From positions 1 to 49,916 of the forward strand of contig JACQZR010000051.1 in the NCBI GenBank assembly GCA_016213775.1: a stretch of DNA of 49,916 nt, in the 5' to 3' direction. Position 1 is the stretch's first letter; every line of letters starts with the position of its first letter. The position numbers and the translations under genes are program-made. This stretch comes from Acidobacteriota bacterium. Lineage in GTDB: Bacteria; Acidobacteriota; Terriglobia; Bryobacterales; Bryobacteraceae. Of the stretch, positions 1 to 9,265 are shown piece after piece. Below the pieces are notes generated by a model that was not told the origin of the DNA, searched no databases, and was given only the letters and a program-made list of their open reading frames with translations.

Positions 1-803
1 AGAAGCGATTCCGAAAGAATCTCCCCCGCCGTGCTCATCCCACTCTCGGTCAACTGGAAGCCAGCATTCGCAACGCTCTGCGACCCGCTGAGGCCTACAA
101 CATGGTCCCCGGTCGCGATCCCCAAAACGGTTAAGCACCCGGCTCTGGTTGGTGTCTACAGTCGCGTGGATTGGTACCAGGTGGCAGTGGATTGCGCCGA
201 AGGGTTGGCCTCTTTCGGGGCGGCCGTTTACGCCCTCCTGTGTTTAACCGGACCAGCGTGGGCGGGTGGCATTGCCGTAGCTTTCCTTTTGCGGCGGCGC
301 GAGTATTTCCCCGAGGCTCGCCCGGGCCACACGCCACGCTTGCGCGAACATGCACTCAACTGCCGGCTGGCAGTGGTGGCTGCGCGGCATGCAGCGGAAC
401 GCGCCGCTGCTTGGCTTCGCCGCCACACTTACCCTTTCCTCTCTGGGTGACGTGCTGCGATTCCTCCTGCCGGCCCTTGGGTTGGGCGTGTCCGCTCACA
501 TCAGCTATCGCTACCTGTGCGCTCGCTCGGATGCGATGCGCCTCGCCATGGAATGTGTCGCTCGTGAGATAGCGAGTTACCTTGCGATTCTCTGCCGTGT
601 TAGGCGGCAGCCGGTGATCCAGAATCCGGTCGAAGCCAGCGCGCAACCTCCTTCACGTAGGGGTGACACGCAGTTACTGAGAACGCAAGGATCTTGCTCG
701 AAAGCGGCGTGGCGAGACAGACATTCCCGATATTACTGTCGCCGTCAGCTTTTTCAATCGCTCCAACCGCCCTCAGGAATCCCCCAAGAGGTAACATCAA
801 AGC
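1..803. other. No confident gene
   Basis: Several overlapping open frames cover this stretch, but none shows a ribosome binding site or a recognisable domain. On the plus strand two frames (about 31-450 and 350-862) encode hydrophobic stretches with basic residues, such as FGAAVYALLCLTGPAWAG and a segment near 410-510. They could be pieces of one frameshifted membrane protein, but I cannot show this. I leave the region unassigned. Confidence 0.4.
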
Positions 804-989
804 ATGGCAACGATCTACACAAATCCGAAGGATCTGCCGCAGAGGAATGTCTCCATTCCTAACGCGAAGCCACCTGTCATGAAGGTGCCGCGCTCCACCC
901 AGGATGACCCGGAAGAGGCAGATGAATTCGTGGATTATGTCCGCCAACTCCGAGGCAAACCCAAACTGTCGCCTCGGAATCCGAAGTGA
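804..989 (+). CDS. Small antitoxin-like protein, partner of broken VapC
   Basis: A 61-residue polar protein whose stop codon overlaps the GTG start of a PIN-domain toxin gene (GTGA), the usual layout of a VapBC-type pair. The sequence has proline-rich and acidic parts (DDPEEADEFVDYVRQLRGK) and a basic tail, as expected for a short antitoxin whose C-terminus wraps the toxin. I do not see a clear AbrB or Phd DNA-binding fold. The ATG at 804 has an AGAGGT element about 10 nt upstream. Its identification rests mainly on context. If it is an antitoxin, its toxin is no longer intact. Confidence 0.55.
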   Translation: MATIYTNPKDLPQRNVSIPNAKPPVMKVPRSTQDDPEEADEFVDYVRQLRGKPKLSPRNPK

Positions 990-1323
990 CATTCCTCCTC
1001 CTCGACACGAACATCATCACCTACATGGTCAAGCCTCGGCACGTCTTCTACGATCAGTGTATAGCGGCAACCGAGGGGTGCCATTGGTGCATCTCCTTCA
1101 TGACTCGAGCGGAGCTGATCGCCTGGCCGGATCGCCGAAAGTGGGGGACGGTCAAGCGTCAAGAGTTCGGGTCCTGCAGGAGAGTGAGGCTATCGGACGC
1201 ACAATGGCTTTCGCGGATGCCTGGATTGCGGCAACAGCCCTTCAGTATGGCATTCCCCTGGTGACCGCGGACTACCGGGATTTCGAGCATCTGGCGGGCC
1301 TGGATCTCCTCAGGATCTCGTAA
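986..1323 (+). pseudogene. vapC: VapC-like PIN-domain toxin, frameshifted and shortened
   Basis: VapC toxins are PIN-domain ribonucleases of about 130 residues. From the GTG at 986 the reading frame gives the typical start FLLLDTNIITYMV with the first catalytic Asp, then MTRAELIAWPDRRKWG. Near 1155-1165 the match moves to another frame, which supplies the typical end ESEAIGRTMAFADAWIAATA and GIPLVTADYRDFEHL, with the later acidic residues. The two halves together are about 20 residues shorter than a normal VapC, so an internal deletion shifted the frame. The product made from 986 would stop at 1264 with an unrelated tail and should be inactive. It follows a small antitoxin-like gene. Confidence 0.75.
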
Positions 1324-1338
1324 GACATGAATAACCGG

Positions 1339-2913
1339 CTACATCCCCCAGACGGTGATGGTGTGGGCGCCGGAGGATTCCTGGCGGCGGAAGATTTTCT
1401 CTTCCCAGGTGGCGTTGGCGTTGCGGTTGAAGATGACGAGGTGGCCGTCGGAGGTACCGGCCCGATCCATGTAGTCGGCGGTTTGGGGCAGTCCTTCGGC
1501 GATGGTGGCGTCGAGCGATTTGTGCTGGATCTTGATTTCCACGACGGATCGTTGCACACCGGCAGGGTGTTTCCAGACAACAAGAAGGTCGGTGCGGCGG
1601 CGGCCAAGTGAGTACTCGCGGTCGATGCGGCCGCCCCCGTTGACGATGCGTTGCAGGAAGGCTTGCATGAGGAGATGCGGGCCGGCTTCGCGGTATGTGA
1701 AACGGTCGAGCCAGGCGTCGGCGTTCTCGCGGAAGAACTGCTGAAAGCCTTCCAATAGCTTTGCCATGTCGAGGCTGCCGTCAGGGGCGATGTACCAGAG
1801 TTCGCTTTGGGCGATTTCGAGGGCGAGCTGGGTTTGATAGCTGAGCTCGCGAGGGATGATTTCTCGGTAGATGGCGTTGGAGATTTGCAGGCCCGCGCCT
1901 TTGACACGTTCGATGAGGCCGAGGTCGATCACGTATTGTGTGTCGTCGTTGTACATTGCCGTATCGAACTGGGCGTCGCCGAGCATGATGGGCTGGATGA
2001 CGCGGCGGACGCGCTCTTCGCTGAGCTTGTCTCCGAGTTGATCGATGTGGGTGTCGCGCCTGAGGATGAGGCTCTCCTTGGCGTCCTGAATGATGTCGGC
2101 GGTGATGGGTTGAGTGCGGTCCTGTTGCAGCCGGAAGCAAGCTTCAAAGGCGAGGGCGTTGACGAGCCATGGTTGGCCCCGAGTCAAGTCCCAGACGAGC
2201 GGGAAGACGGCTTCCTCGAAGACCTGCCCGGTCTCCGTGGTGTGTAGTTGATAGAGGCGGCGGATCTCAGCATCCGTGAAATTGCCGAGGCGAAGGGATT
2301 CAGCTTTGATGTTGAAGGCACTGCCACCGGTGATGATTTCCCTGGTGCCGTGGATGCGGTAGTCGCGAAGGTCGCGCACGCCGCAGAGGACGATGGTCTG
2401 GGGGAAGGCGTTGGGGCGGAAGGGATAGCCGGCGCGGAGTTGGCGCAGGACGGAGAGGAGGCTGTCGCCCACCATAGCGTCGATCTCGTCGATCATGAGG
2501 CAGATGGGGAGCGGGGATCTCGAGCACCATTCTGACAGCATTGTTCGCAGCGCATCGGAACCGCTTTGCAGAGCGTGCGCGCGGAAATCGTTGGGGAACG
2601 GATCTTGCAGAGCACGTTTTGCGCGCTCGCCGATCACGGAAAGGATGGATCGCATCGCGGCTTCGATGTCGTCCCGATGAGCTTGCGCGCCTTCCACATT
2701 GATGTAGAGAGCACGGTAGCGCCCGGTGGCGTTCAGTTCATCGACGAGGGCGAAGAGGGCGGAGGTTTTTCCGGTCTGGCGGGGAGCATGCAGAATGAAG
2801 TACTTGCGTGCTTCAATGAGCGGCATGATTTCGCCGTAATTCATTCGCTCGATCGGTGGAATCGAATAATGGATATCGGATTGAATAGGTCCCGCGGTGC
2901 AGAAGTGTCTCAC
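1339..2913 (-). CDS. AAA-like ATPase with C-terminal PD-(D/E)XK-like domain
   Basis: A 524-residue protein of a family common in Acidobacteria and cyanobacteria (AAA_35-like). The start at GTG 2913 gives the characteristic opening with TAGPI...HYSIPPIER. A Walker A motif, APRQTGKTS, lies at residues 43-51, and a Walker B-like segment (LPICLMIDEIDAM) lies near residue 170. The C-terminal about 100 residues contain RRTDLLVVW followed by SVVEIKIQ, a D...ExK arrangement typical of restriction-like nucleases. The cellular role of the family is not established; an ATP-dependent DNA-acting or signalling role is inference. It stands about 20 bp upstream of the coxC 3' end side, on the same strand as the oxidase operon but after its last gene. 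Confidence 0.8.
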   Translation of the reverse strand: MRHFCTAGPIQSDIHYSIPPIERMNYGEIMPLIEARKYFILHAPRQTGKTSALFALVDELNATGRYRALYINVEGAQAHRDDIEAAMRSILSVIGERAKRALQDPFPNDFRAHALQSGSDALRTMLSEWCSRSPLPICLMIDEIDAMVGDSLLSVLRQLRAGYPFRPNAFPQTIVLCGVRDLRDYRIHGTREIITGGSAFNIKAESLRLGNFTDAEIRRLYQLHTTETGQVFEEAVFPLVWDLTRGQPWLVNALAFEACFRLQQDRTQPITADIIQDAKESLILRRDTHIDQLGDKLSEERVRRVIQPIMLGDAQFDTAMYNDDTQYVIDLGLIERVKGAGLQISNAIYREIIPRELSYQTQLALEIAQSELWYIAPDGSLDMAKLLEGFQQFFRENADAWLDRFTYREAGPHLLMQAFLQRIVNGGGRIDREYSLGRRRTDLLVVWKHPAGVQRSVVEIKIQHKSLDATIAEGLPQTADYMDRAGTSDGHLVIFNRNANATWEEKIFRRQESSGAHTITVWGM

Positions 2914-2932
2914 GCACTCTTATGGTAGCGCG

Positions 2933-3499
2933 CTAGTCCCAATTGCCCCAGAACCAAAAAAGCCACAACAGGTACAACCAAAGCACGCCAAGGAAGTGCC
3001 AGTAGACGGCAGTCACATCGACGGCGGTGCGGCGGCCTGGCCCCAATTGCAGACGAAGGGCGCGGACCATCAGATAGAACATCGCGATCCATCCGCCGGC
3101 GAGGTGGAGCGCATGTGCGACAGTGCCGACGTAAAAAAACGCACTGCCCGGGTAACTGTTGATGTAAACGCCGGAATGACGAAGATGCTGCCACACGGCG
3201 AACTGCCCGGCGACGAATCCAGCGCCGAGGAGCGTGGCCGCGGCCCAGCCGATGTTGAAGCGCATGCGGTGCCCGTTGAGGAGATCGCGGCGGGCTTTTT
3301 CAGCGGCGATGCTGCTGAGCGCGAGCACACCGGTATTCACCCAGAGAAGTTGCGATCGCGGCACACCAACCCAATCCTTGGACGCGCCGCGGCGGACCAC
3401 CATCGCGCTGGTGAATGCCCCAAAGAGCATGATGATGGTGGCGAAGAAGGCGTAGAGGCCGGTGAATGAAGCTTGACGGCTGATCCCAGGTGAGGTCAT
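2933..3499 (-). CDS. coxC: Cytochrome c oxidase subunit III
   Basis: Subunit III of an A-type haem-copper oxidase, an inner-membrane protein that stabilises subunit I. At 188 residues it is of the short, five-helix type. Hydrophobic helices are visible around residues 12-35, 50-65, 82-105, 122-145 and 160-185. The family pattern FFYVGTVAHALHLAGGW and the end TAVYWHFLGVLWLYLL are present. The ATG at 3499 overlaps the coxA stop codon (ATGA), so translation is probably coupled. It is the last gene of HD-coxB-coxA-coxC. No coxD or assembly genes are seen nearby. Confidence 0.92.
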   Translation of the reverse strand: MTSPGISRQASFTGLYAFFATIIMLFGAFTSAMVVRRGASKDWVGVPRSQLLWVNTGVLALSSIAAEKARRDLLNGHRMRFNIGWAAATLLGAGFVAGQFAVWQHLRHSGVYINSYPGSAFFYVGTVAHALHLAGGWIAMFYLMVRALRLQLGPGRRTAVDVTAVYWHFLGVLWLYLLWLFWFWGNWD

Positions 3500-5199
3500 G
3501 TCCCAGTGTCCTCTTCTTCATTTTGCATCCGGAAATCGCGGCGTGCGCCGGGGGTGGAGAACTCATAGGCGCCGCGGTACACAACGGGCGGCTCATCGGA
3601 CGGGGTCGCCCATTCGAGTGTAGTGGCGCGCCATGGGTTCGCCGGCGCTTTCGCACGGCTACGAAGGCTCCAGAGCAGATTGAAGAGGAAGAGGAATTGA
3701 ACCGCTGCGGTGAAGAACGCGGCGTGGGTCATGCCGAGGTGAAGCATCTTGAGATCGCGGAGGAATTCGAACTGCGAGAAATCGGAATAGCGGCGAGGGT
3801 TGCCTGCGATGCCCGCGAAGTGCATCGGGATGAAGATCATGTAGACGCCGATGAAGGTACAGTAAAAATGCACTTTGCCGGTGGTTTCGCCGAGCATGCG
3901 GCCGGTCATCCTGGGCCACCAGTAATAGGTTCCGGCGAACATCGCGAATACGGCGGCGACGCCCATGATCATGTGGAAGTGGCCGACCACCAGATAGGTG
4001 TCGTGGAAGTAGAGGTCGAGCGCGGGCTGGCCGAGCCAGATGCCGGTGAGCCCTCCGGTGACGAAGACGCTGACGAATCCGAGGGCCCACAGCATTGCGG
4101 TAGTGAGGTGCAGACTGCCGCCCCAAATCGTTCCCAGCCAGTTGAAAGTTTTGATGGCCGAGGGGACGCCGATGATCAGCGTAAGGACGGAGAAGGCAAT
4201 GGAGGAGTACGGGTTCATCCCGCTGATGAACATGTGGTGGCCCCAGACGAGAAAGCCGAAGAAGCCGATGAATAGCAGGGCGGCGACCATCGCTTTATAG
4301 CCGAACACCGGTTTGCGGGAGAACGTCGCGAGGACGGTGGAGATGATGCCCATGCCGGGGAGTATCGCGATGTAGACTTCGGGGTGGCCGAAAAACCAGA
4401 ACAGATGCTGCCACAGCAGCGGTGAGCCGCCAGCGCGCCCGATCGGCTTGTCGTTGATGACCAGTCCGGCGGGCAGGAAGAAGCTGGTGCCGAGCTCGCG
4501 GTCCATCAACAGGAGGACGCCGGCGGCAATGAGGACCGCGAATGCGAACAGGCTGATGATGGCGGTGGAGAACCATCCCCAGCAGGTGAGCGGCATGCGG
4601 AGCAGCGACATACCCTTTGCGCGTAGCTCGAGAGTGGTGGTGATGAAGTTGATCGCGCCCATCAGAGAACCAGCGGAGAAGAGCGCGATGCTGACCACCC
4701 AGATAGTCATACCTTGGCCCAGGCCCGGACCCGCAACCGGGCCGACGGCGCTCAGCGGCGGGTAGGCGGTCCAGCCCGAGATCGGTGCGCCGCCCTCAAC
4801 CACAAACGCGGAGCAGAGGACGAGGAACGACAGCGCGGTGGTCCAGAACGAGAGCATGTTGAGGCGCGGGAACGCCATGTCATGCGCTCCGATTTGCAGC
4901 GGGAGGAAATAATTGCCGAAGCCGCCTTGCGGGACTGTGGTCAGGAGGAAGAAGACCATGATGGTGCCGTGCATGGTCATGAGAGCGAGGTACAGCTCGG
5001 GGGTCATGACACCGCCGGGCGCGCCGTTGGGCCACAGGATTTCGAAGAGCTTCACTTTGGCTTCCGGGTAGCTGAGATGGAAGCGCATGGCTACGGAGAG
5101 CGCCATGCCGGTGAAGGCGGCGATCAGGGCCAGGATGAAGTATTGCAGGCCGATGATCTTGTGGTCAGTGCTGAAAATGTAGCGGCCCAGGAAGTTCAT
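3496..5199 (-). CDS. coxA: Cytochrome c oxidase subunit I
   Basis: Catalytic subunit of an A-type haem-copper terminal oxidase, reducing O2 to water and pumping protons. I see the FSTDHK start signature, the low-spin haem ligand region MTMHGTIM, the CuB/Tyr cross-link motif GHPEVYI, the CuB His pair in WGHHMFISGM and the haem ligands in VVGHFHMIMG. About 12 hydrophobic helices are evident. I prefer the ATG at 5199 (567 residues, MNFLGRYIF), which overlaps the coxB stop as ATGA, to an in-frame GTG at 5223. The haem-copper ligands all appear intact, so the enzyme should be functional. Confidence 0.95.
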   Translation of the reverse strand: MNFLGRYIFSTDHKIIGLQYFILALIAAFTGMALSVAMRFHLSYPEAKVKLFEILWPNGAPGGVMTPELYLALMTMHGTIMVFFLLTTVPQGGFGNYFLPLQIGAHDMAFPRLNMLSFWTTALSFLVLCSAFVVEGGAPISGWTAYPPLSAVGPVAGPGLGQGMTIWVVSIALFSAGSLMGAINFITTTLELRAKGMSLLRMPLTCWGWFSTAIISLFAFAVLIAAGVLLLMDRELGTSFFLPAGLVINDKPIGRAGGSPLLWQHLFWFFGHPEVYIAILPGMGIISTVLATFSRKPVFGYKAMVAALLFIGFFGFLVWGHHMFISGMNPYSSIAFSVLTLIIGVPSAIKTFNWLGTIWGGSLHLTTAMLWALGFVSVFVTGGLTGIWLGQPALDLYFHDTYLVVGHFHMIMGVAAVFAMFAGTYYWWPRMTGRMLGETTGKVHFYCTFIGVYMIFIPMHFAGIAGNPRRYSDFSQFEFLRDLKMLHLGMTHAAFFTAAVQFLFLFNLLWSLRSRAKAPANPWRATTLEWATPSDEPPVVYRGAYEFSTPGARRDFRMQNEEEDTGT

Positions 5200-5978
5200 T
5201 TGGCGGCCTGCTTTCCGAGCCACGAGTCGAAGTCCGGTTGTGGCAGAACAATCATGACGCTGCGCATCTGGTGATGGCCGAGACCGCAGAGTTCCGAGCA
5301 GGCGATTTCGTATTCGCCGGGCTTGTCGGCGAGGATGTGGAGCGGGATGTCGAGGCCGGGCACCAGGTCCTGCTTAACGCGCAGTTCGCGGACGAAGAAG
5401 TTGTGGAGCACGTCATTGGAGCGGAGGATCAACTGCACGGGGCGACCAGCAGGGATGCGGAGTGCGGCGTTGACAATGTCGTCCTTGCCGGCCGGATCGT
5501 CGGGGAGGATACCCGCTGGATTACCCGCGGCGTCATTGGCGAGGCGCGCGTCAGTCTTGCCGAATTTGCCGTCCGCACCGGGGTACCGGAAGTTCCAGGC
5601 GAACTGCTTTCCCGAGGCTTCAATGCGCATCGGCGTGGTGGAGAAGGTGGAGAGGTGGACGTCGCTCCACATGCGCGCGCTACCGATGGCTGCGCCAAGG
5701 AAGAGAATCGCGGTGAGGGAGGTCCAGAGTAGCTCCATGCGGTTGTTGCCGTCGCTGTGGACCGCCTGCTGGCCGCGATTGCGATGCCTCCAGATGAGCC
5801 ATCCGAGGGCCAGTTGTGCGGCCAGGAAGACGATGCCGGAGAAGATCAGGTTGGCGGAGAAGTAGGAATCGAAGGCTGCGGCGTGCGTGTTGATGGGCGC
5901 CGGGAACCACCATCGCTTGGTAGCGAATCCCGCGGTCACTACGCCCGTGACCCCCCAAATGACTATCGCCAGCAACAT
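5196..5978 (-). CDS. coxB: Cytochrome c oxidase subunit II
   Basis: Subunit II carries the CuA centre that receives electrons from cytochrome c. The CuA motif CSELCGLGHHQM is complete near the C-terminus, and the upstream His ligand is in DVLHNFFV. The N-terminal half has hydrophobic membrane segments (LLAIVIWGVTGVVTAGF and two more, one unusual extra segment around MELLWTSLTAILFLGAA). There is no fused cytochrome c domain. The ATG at 5978 (260 residues) lies 1 nt after the stop of the HD gene (TAA-T-ATG); an in-frame TTG at 6008 would add ten residues but overlaps the HD gene, so I prefer 5978. Confidence 0.93.
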   Translation of the reverse strand: MLLAIVIWGVTGVVTAGFATKRWWFPAPINTHAAAFDSYFSANLIFSGIVFLAAQLALGWLIWRHRNRGQQAVHSDGNNRMELLWTSLTAILFLGAAIGSARMWSDVHLSTFSTTPMRIEASGKQFAWNFRYPGADGKFGKTDARLANDAAGNPAGILPDDPAGKDDIVNAALRIPAGRPVQLILRSNDVLHNFFVRELRVKQDLVPGLDIPLHILADKPGEYEIACSELCGLGHHQMRSVMIVLPQPDFDSWLGKQAAK

Positions 5979-5979
5979 A

Positions 5980-6555
5980 TTATTCAGCCGGCTTGGGAGC
6001 GCCTTCAAGACCGAGTTCGGGTGCCTTGGCTTTCATGGCATCGATGCAGAAGCCGATGTGGGTGTCGAGATCGACACCGAGCTCAGATGCACCGTTCATG
6101 ATGTCGTCACGGTTGACGGCGCGGGCGAAAGCTTTGTCCTTCATCTTCTTTCGCACGCTGGCAACTTCCACTTCATGGATGCTGCGACTGGGTTTGACGT
6201 ACGAGATGGCGGTGAGGAACCCGGCGAGCTCGTCGCAGGCGAACAGGACTTTCTCCAACGCGGAGACGCGCGGGACTCCGCTGTAGTTGGCGTGGGAGAG
6301 GATCGCGCGGCGGATATCTTCAGGCACGCCGCGTTCGGCGAGAATCGGCTCGCCCTTCATGGGATGATCGGGGGCCTGCGGGTGGATCTCCCAATCGAAA
6401 TCGTGGAGCAGAGCGGTGATGCCCCACTTCGCTTCGTCCTCGTCGAGGTTGCGGGCGTAAGCCGTGACGCAGCATTCCACTGCCAAGGCATGGCGGCGCA
6501 GACTGTCCGACTGCACGAATTCACAGACAATGTTCCAGGCTTCTGAGCGGTCCAT
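5980..6555 (-). CDS. HD-domain hydrolase, first gene of the cox operon
   Basis: A 191-residue protein with the HD phosphohydrolase signature: H22 in RRHALAVE, H51-D52 in ALLHDFDWE, a later His in AILSHANYSG and an Asp in FACDELAGFL. Members of this compact HD group are metal-dependent phosphohydrolases of mostly unknown substrate. The ATG at 6555 is chosen because the family match begins there (MDRSEAW). It ends 1 nt before coxB, so it leads the oxidase operon. Whether it acts on a nucleotide linked to respiration is inference. Only about 35 bp separate its start from the divergent kinase gene, so the promoters must overlap. Confidence 0.82.
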   Translation of the reverse strand: MDRSEAWNIVCEFVQSDSLRRHALAVECCVTAYARNLDEDEAKWGITALLHDFDWEIHPQAPDHPMKGEPILAERGVPEDIRRAILSHANYSGVPRVSALEKVLFACDELAGFLTAISYVKPSRSIHEVEVASVRKKMKDKAFARAVNRDDIMNGASELGVDLDTHIGFCIDAMKAKAPELGLEGAPKPAE

Positions 6556-6589
6556 CGTGTAACGATTCAGCTTACCAATATTGTGGACA

Positions 6590-8044
6590 ATGGGACGAAT
6601 GCGCAACGCGGTCGTGGCATATCGGGTTGGGGTTCTTCTAGTGGTGATTGCGCTGTGTACGGCGGCTGGATCTCGAATCATTCCTGTCAACGCGGCAACC
6701 ATCGCTCTTGTGTATCTGCTTGTCATTCTGTTTGTGGCAACGCGCTGGGGACTGACTGAGGCTATCATTGGCTCGGTTGTTTCGACGCTGTGTTTCAACT
6801 TCTACTTCCTGCCGCCGGTGGGGACATGGACGATTGCCGATCCGGAGAACTGGGTGGCGCTGGTGACGTATCTGGCGACGTCGATCACCGCGAGCCGGCT
6901 TTCCGTGCAGGCGCGGGAGAGGACACTGGAGGCCACGGCGAGGCGCGAGGAGATGGAACGGCTGTACGCGTTGAGCAGGGCAATTCTGTTGACTGACCCA
7001 ACCCGGCCGGTTGCGCGGCAGCTCACCAATCACGTAGCGCGGAGTTTTGAAATCCGGGCGGTGGCATTGTATGATCGCGCCACCGGAGAGCTGCACCGCT
7101 CGGGTCCGGAGGATTTTCCGGGGCTCGATCAGCAGTTCCGGCAATCCGCGATGGAGGGGACGCAGTTCCAAAGCAGCGATAAGGTGATCACGGCGATTCG
7201 GCTGGGTTCGGAACCGGTGGGCAGCATCGGGATCAGCCGCGGGGATCTGTCCGATTCCGCCCTGCAGGGGCTGGTGAACCTGGTGGCGATTGGGATGGAG
7301 AGCGCCCGGGCCCAACAGGCGGCCAGCCGGGCGGAGGCGGCGCGGCAGAGCGATGAGTTGAAGTCCACACTGCTGGATGCGATTGCGCATGAGTTCAAGA
7401 CTCCGCTGACGACCATCAAGGTATCGACAACGACGTTGTTGTCCAGCGGGCCGCTATCCGGCGAGCAGCAGCGGGATTTCATTTCACTGGTGGATGAAGA
7501 GGCGGACCGGCTGAGCTCGCTGGTGACCGATGCGATCGCGATGGCTAGGCTGGAATCGGGCCGGATGCAGGTTCATCTCGAGCATATCGACATGGCGGAG
7601 TTGATCCGCCGCGTTGTGAGTCAGATGAAGCTCGCGCTGGAGGACCACTCGGTGGAATTGCGCTTCGCCGGCGATCTTCCGGCTGTTCCGGCCGACCCCG
7701 CACTGATCGAACTCGTGCTGCGGCAGTTGTTGGGGAACGCCGCGAAATACTCCGGCTCGAAGGGGCGAATCGAAATCCGATTGCGGCGGGAGGAGAATGA
7801 GCTGGTGGTGACGGTACAGGACAGGGGCCCCGGTATTCCCGCTTCAGACCTGCCGCGGGTGTTTGAGAAGTTCTATCGTGCCGCGAACACGCGGCTGCAA
7901 GTGCCCGGTGCGGGATTGGGGCTCCACATCGCGCGCGAGATTGTGGAAGCTCATAGCGGCCAGATCACTGTCGAGAGCGCTGCCGGCCAGGGAGCTTGCT
8001 TCCGCATACAGCTTCCGCTGGCCGGGCAGGGTGTGCCGCTATGA
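6590..8044 (+). CDS. KdpD-like sensor histidine kinase (DUF4118-GAF-HisKA-HATPase)
   Basis: A membrane histidine kinase resembling the C-terminal half of KdpD but without its N-terminal KdpD/USP domains. Four closely packed transmembrane helices of the DUF4118 type fill about residues 8-105 (VNAATIALVYLLVILFVATR and following). A GAF-like region spans about 130-250. The phospho-acceptor His is about residue 267 in DAIAHEFKTPLTT. N-box LLGNAAKYSG, G1 DRGPGIP and G2 GAGLGLHIAREI are intact. ATG codons at 6590 and 6599 are both possible. It overlaps the response regulator gene (ATGA). No kdpFABC genes are in view, so potassium sensing cannot be assumed; the divergent cox operon is a possible target. 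Confidence 0.88.
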   Translation: MGRMRNAVVAYRVGVLLVVIALCTAAGSRIIPVNAATIALVYLLVILFVATRWGLTEAIIGSVVSTLCFNFYFLPPVGTWTIADPENWVALVTYLATSITASRLSVQARERTLEATARREEMERLYALSRAILLTDPTRPVARQLTNHVARSFEIRAVALYDRATGELHRSGPEDFPGLDQQFRQSAMEGTQFQSSDKVITAIRLGSEPVGSIGISRGDLSDSALQGLVNLVAIGMESARAQQAASRAEAARQSDELKSTLLDAIAHEFKTPLTTIKVSTTTLLSSGPLSGEQQRDFISLVDEEADRLSSLVTDAIAMARLESGRMQVHLEHIDMAELIRRVVSQMKLALEDHSVELRFAGDLPAVPADPALIELVLRQLLGNAAKYSGSKGRIEIRLRREENELVVTVQDRGPGIPASDLPRVFEKFYRAANTRLQVPGAGLGLHIAREIVEAHSGQITVESAAGQGACFRIQLPLAGQGVPL

Positions 8045-8727
8045 GCGCGGGAAGGATCCTGATCGTGGATGACGATCCGCAGATCCGCAGGGTGTTGAAG
8101 ATGACTCTGTCTGCGGAAGGTTATGAAGTGGAGAGCGCGCGGAATGGGGAGGACGCTCAAGAAACTCTGCGGGTGATGCACTTTGACCTGCTGCTGCTGG
8201 ACATGAACATGCCGGGCTCGGGTGGCTTGGAGACGTGCCGTGCGGTGCGTTCCGGTTCGGAGATTCCCATCATCATGCTGACGGTGCGCAACACGGAGCA
8301 GGACAAGGTTGTGGCGCTGGATGCGGGCGCGGATGATTTTGTTGCCAAGCCGTTTAGCACCGCCGAACTGCTGGCGCGCATTCGAGCGGCGCTGCGGCGG
8401 GCCCCGGTGCCGCCGGAGGGCGGTCCGGAGCGGATGCAGGTTGGCGACGTGGAGATTGATTTTCGCGGGCGCAAGGTGATTGCGAACGGGGCGGTGGTGC
8501 GGCTGACGCCGAAGGAGTTCGATCTGTTGCGGTACTTTACTCTGCATCCGGACCGCGCGATTCCGCACCGGGAGTTACTGCAGGCGGTCTGGGGCCCCGA
8601 CTATGGCGATCAGGTGGAGTATCTGCGGGTGTTCATCAAACAACTGCGGCAGAAGATTGAGGCGAAGCCGGACAAACCCGTTCATATCTTGACGGAGCCA
8701 TGGGTGGGGTACCGGTTCTTACCGTGA
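8041..8727 (+). CDS. KdpE/OmpR-type response regulator
   Basis: A 228-residue two-domain regulator. The receiver domain shows the acidic pocket DDD at residues 10-12, phospho-acceptor D54 in LLLDMNMPG, T81 in MLTVRN and K103 in VAKPF. The C-terminal winged helix (from about residue 135) has the OmpR-type pattern LTPKEFDLLRYF and ends in WVGYRFLP. The start overlaps the kinase stop codon, so the two are co-translated partners. It most resembles KdpE. Targets are unknown; the divergently transcribed HD-cox operon is the nearest candidate. Confidence 0.92.
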   Translation: MSAGRILIVDDDPQIRRVLKMTLSAEGYEVESARNGEDAQETLRVMHFDLLLLDMNMPGSGGLETCRAVRSGSEIPIIMLTVRNTEQDKVVALDAGADDFVAKPFSTAELLARIRAALRRAPVPPEGGPERMQVGDVEIDFRGRKVIANGAVVRLTPKEFDLLRYFTLHPDRAIPHRELLQAVWGPDYGDQVEYLRVFIKQLRQKIEAKPDKPVHILTEPWVGYRFLP

Positions 8728-9049
8728 TCTGGGCTTGCGTGTTTTTGCCTGGGTGATGCGCCAGGAAATGGACAGCAGCTCGCGCAGGGCGTCGGGTTGG
8801 ATGCGGGCCAGACGGACGAGAACCACCGGATGGCGTCGATAGTAGGGGGAACGCCTCCCCCTCCTCATGTTCGGCCCTGATAACGAGCGTTTCCGGCTCC
8901 GCCGATGGATGCATTGCGAGGCCGGCCATGAATGCGCCCCGCATTTTGAGGACCGGTGAACCGTCGTACCGGATGGCGCCGGTTACGCCTGGCAACGTGA
9001 GGCCGACGGTCTTGACGATGTTGAAGCCGTTGGGAGGCATAGTGTCCAT
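8719..9049 (-). pseudogene. MmcQ/YjbR-like DNA-binding protein, frameshifted
   Basis: The first frame (ATG at 9049 or 9040) gives the family's opening: IVKTVGLTLPGV, DGSPVLKMRGAFMAGLA, SAEPETLVIRAE. After IRAEHEE the match moves to another minus-strand frame, which supplies YYRRHPVVLVRLARIQPDAL and the end LSISWRITQAKTRK, stopping at 8719. Compared with the family, some residues are also missing at the junction (around 8860-8870). The gene is therefore broken by a small deletion. Its 3' end overlaps the end of the response regulator gene on the other strand by 9 nt. Confidence 0.7.
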
Positions 9050-9265
9050 GAGCTCGCGGAAATAACGGGTTCGCACTATGTTTGACCTTCCTCTCCTAAC
9101 TCGCTCGCCCTACTCAGCGATGTAGTCTGTGTCCGTGGTGGGAGCGCCAATGTGGAGCGGTGGACGGCGACCGAGATCATGATGTGAAAGCGCGGCAGCC
9201 CGGCGGTGCGAGAATGCTTGGAGGCAGTTTGTAATTTCGCAACTTTGCGAATACACTGGGATCGA

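Noticed and set aside
600-992. Minus-strand frame of 130 codons
   Set aside because: It is antisense to the antitoxin-like gene and has no family features or RBS.
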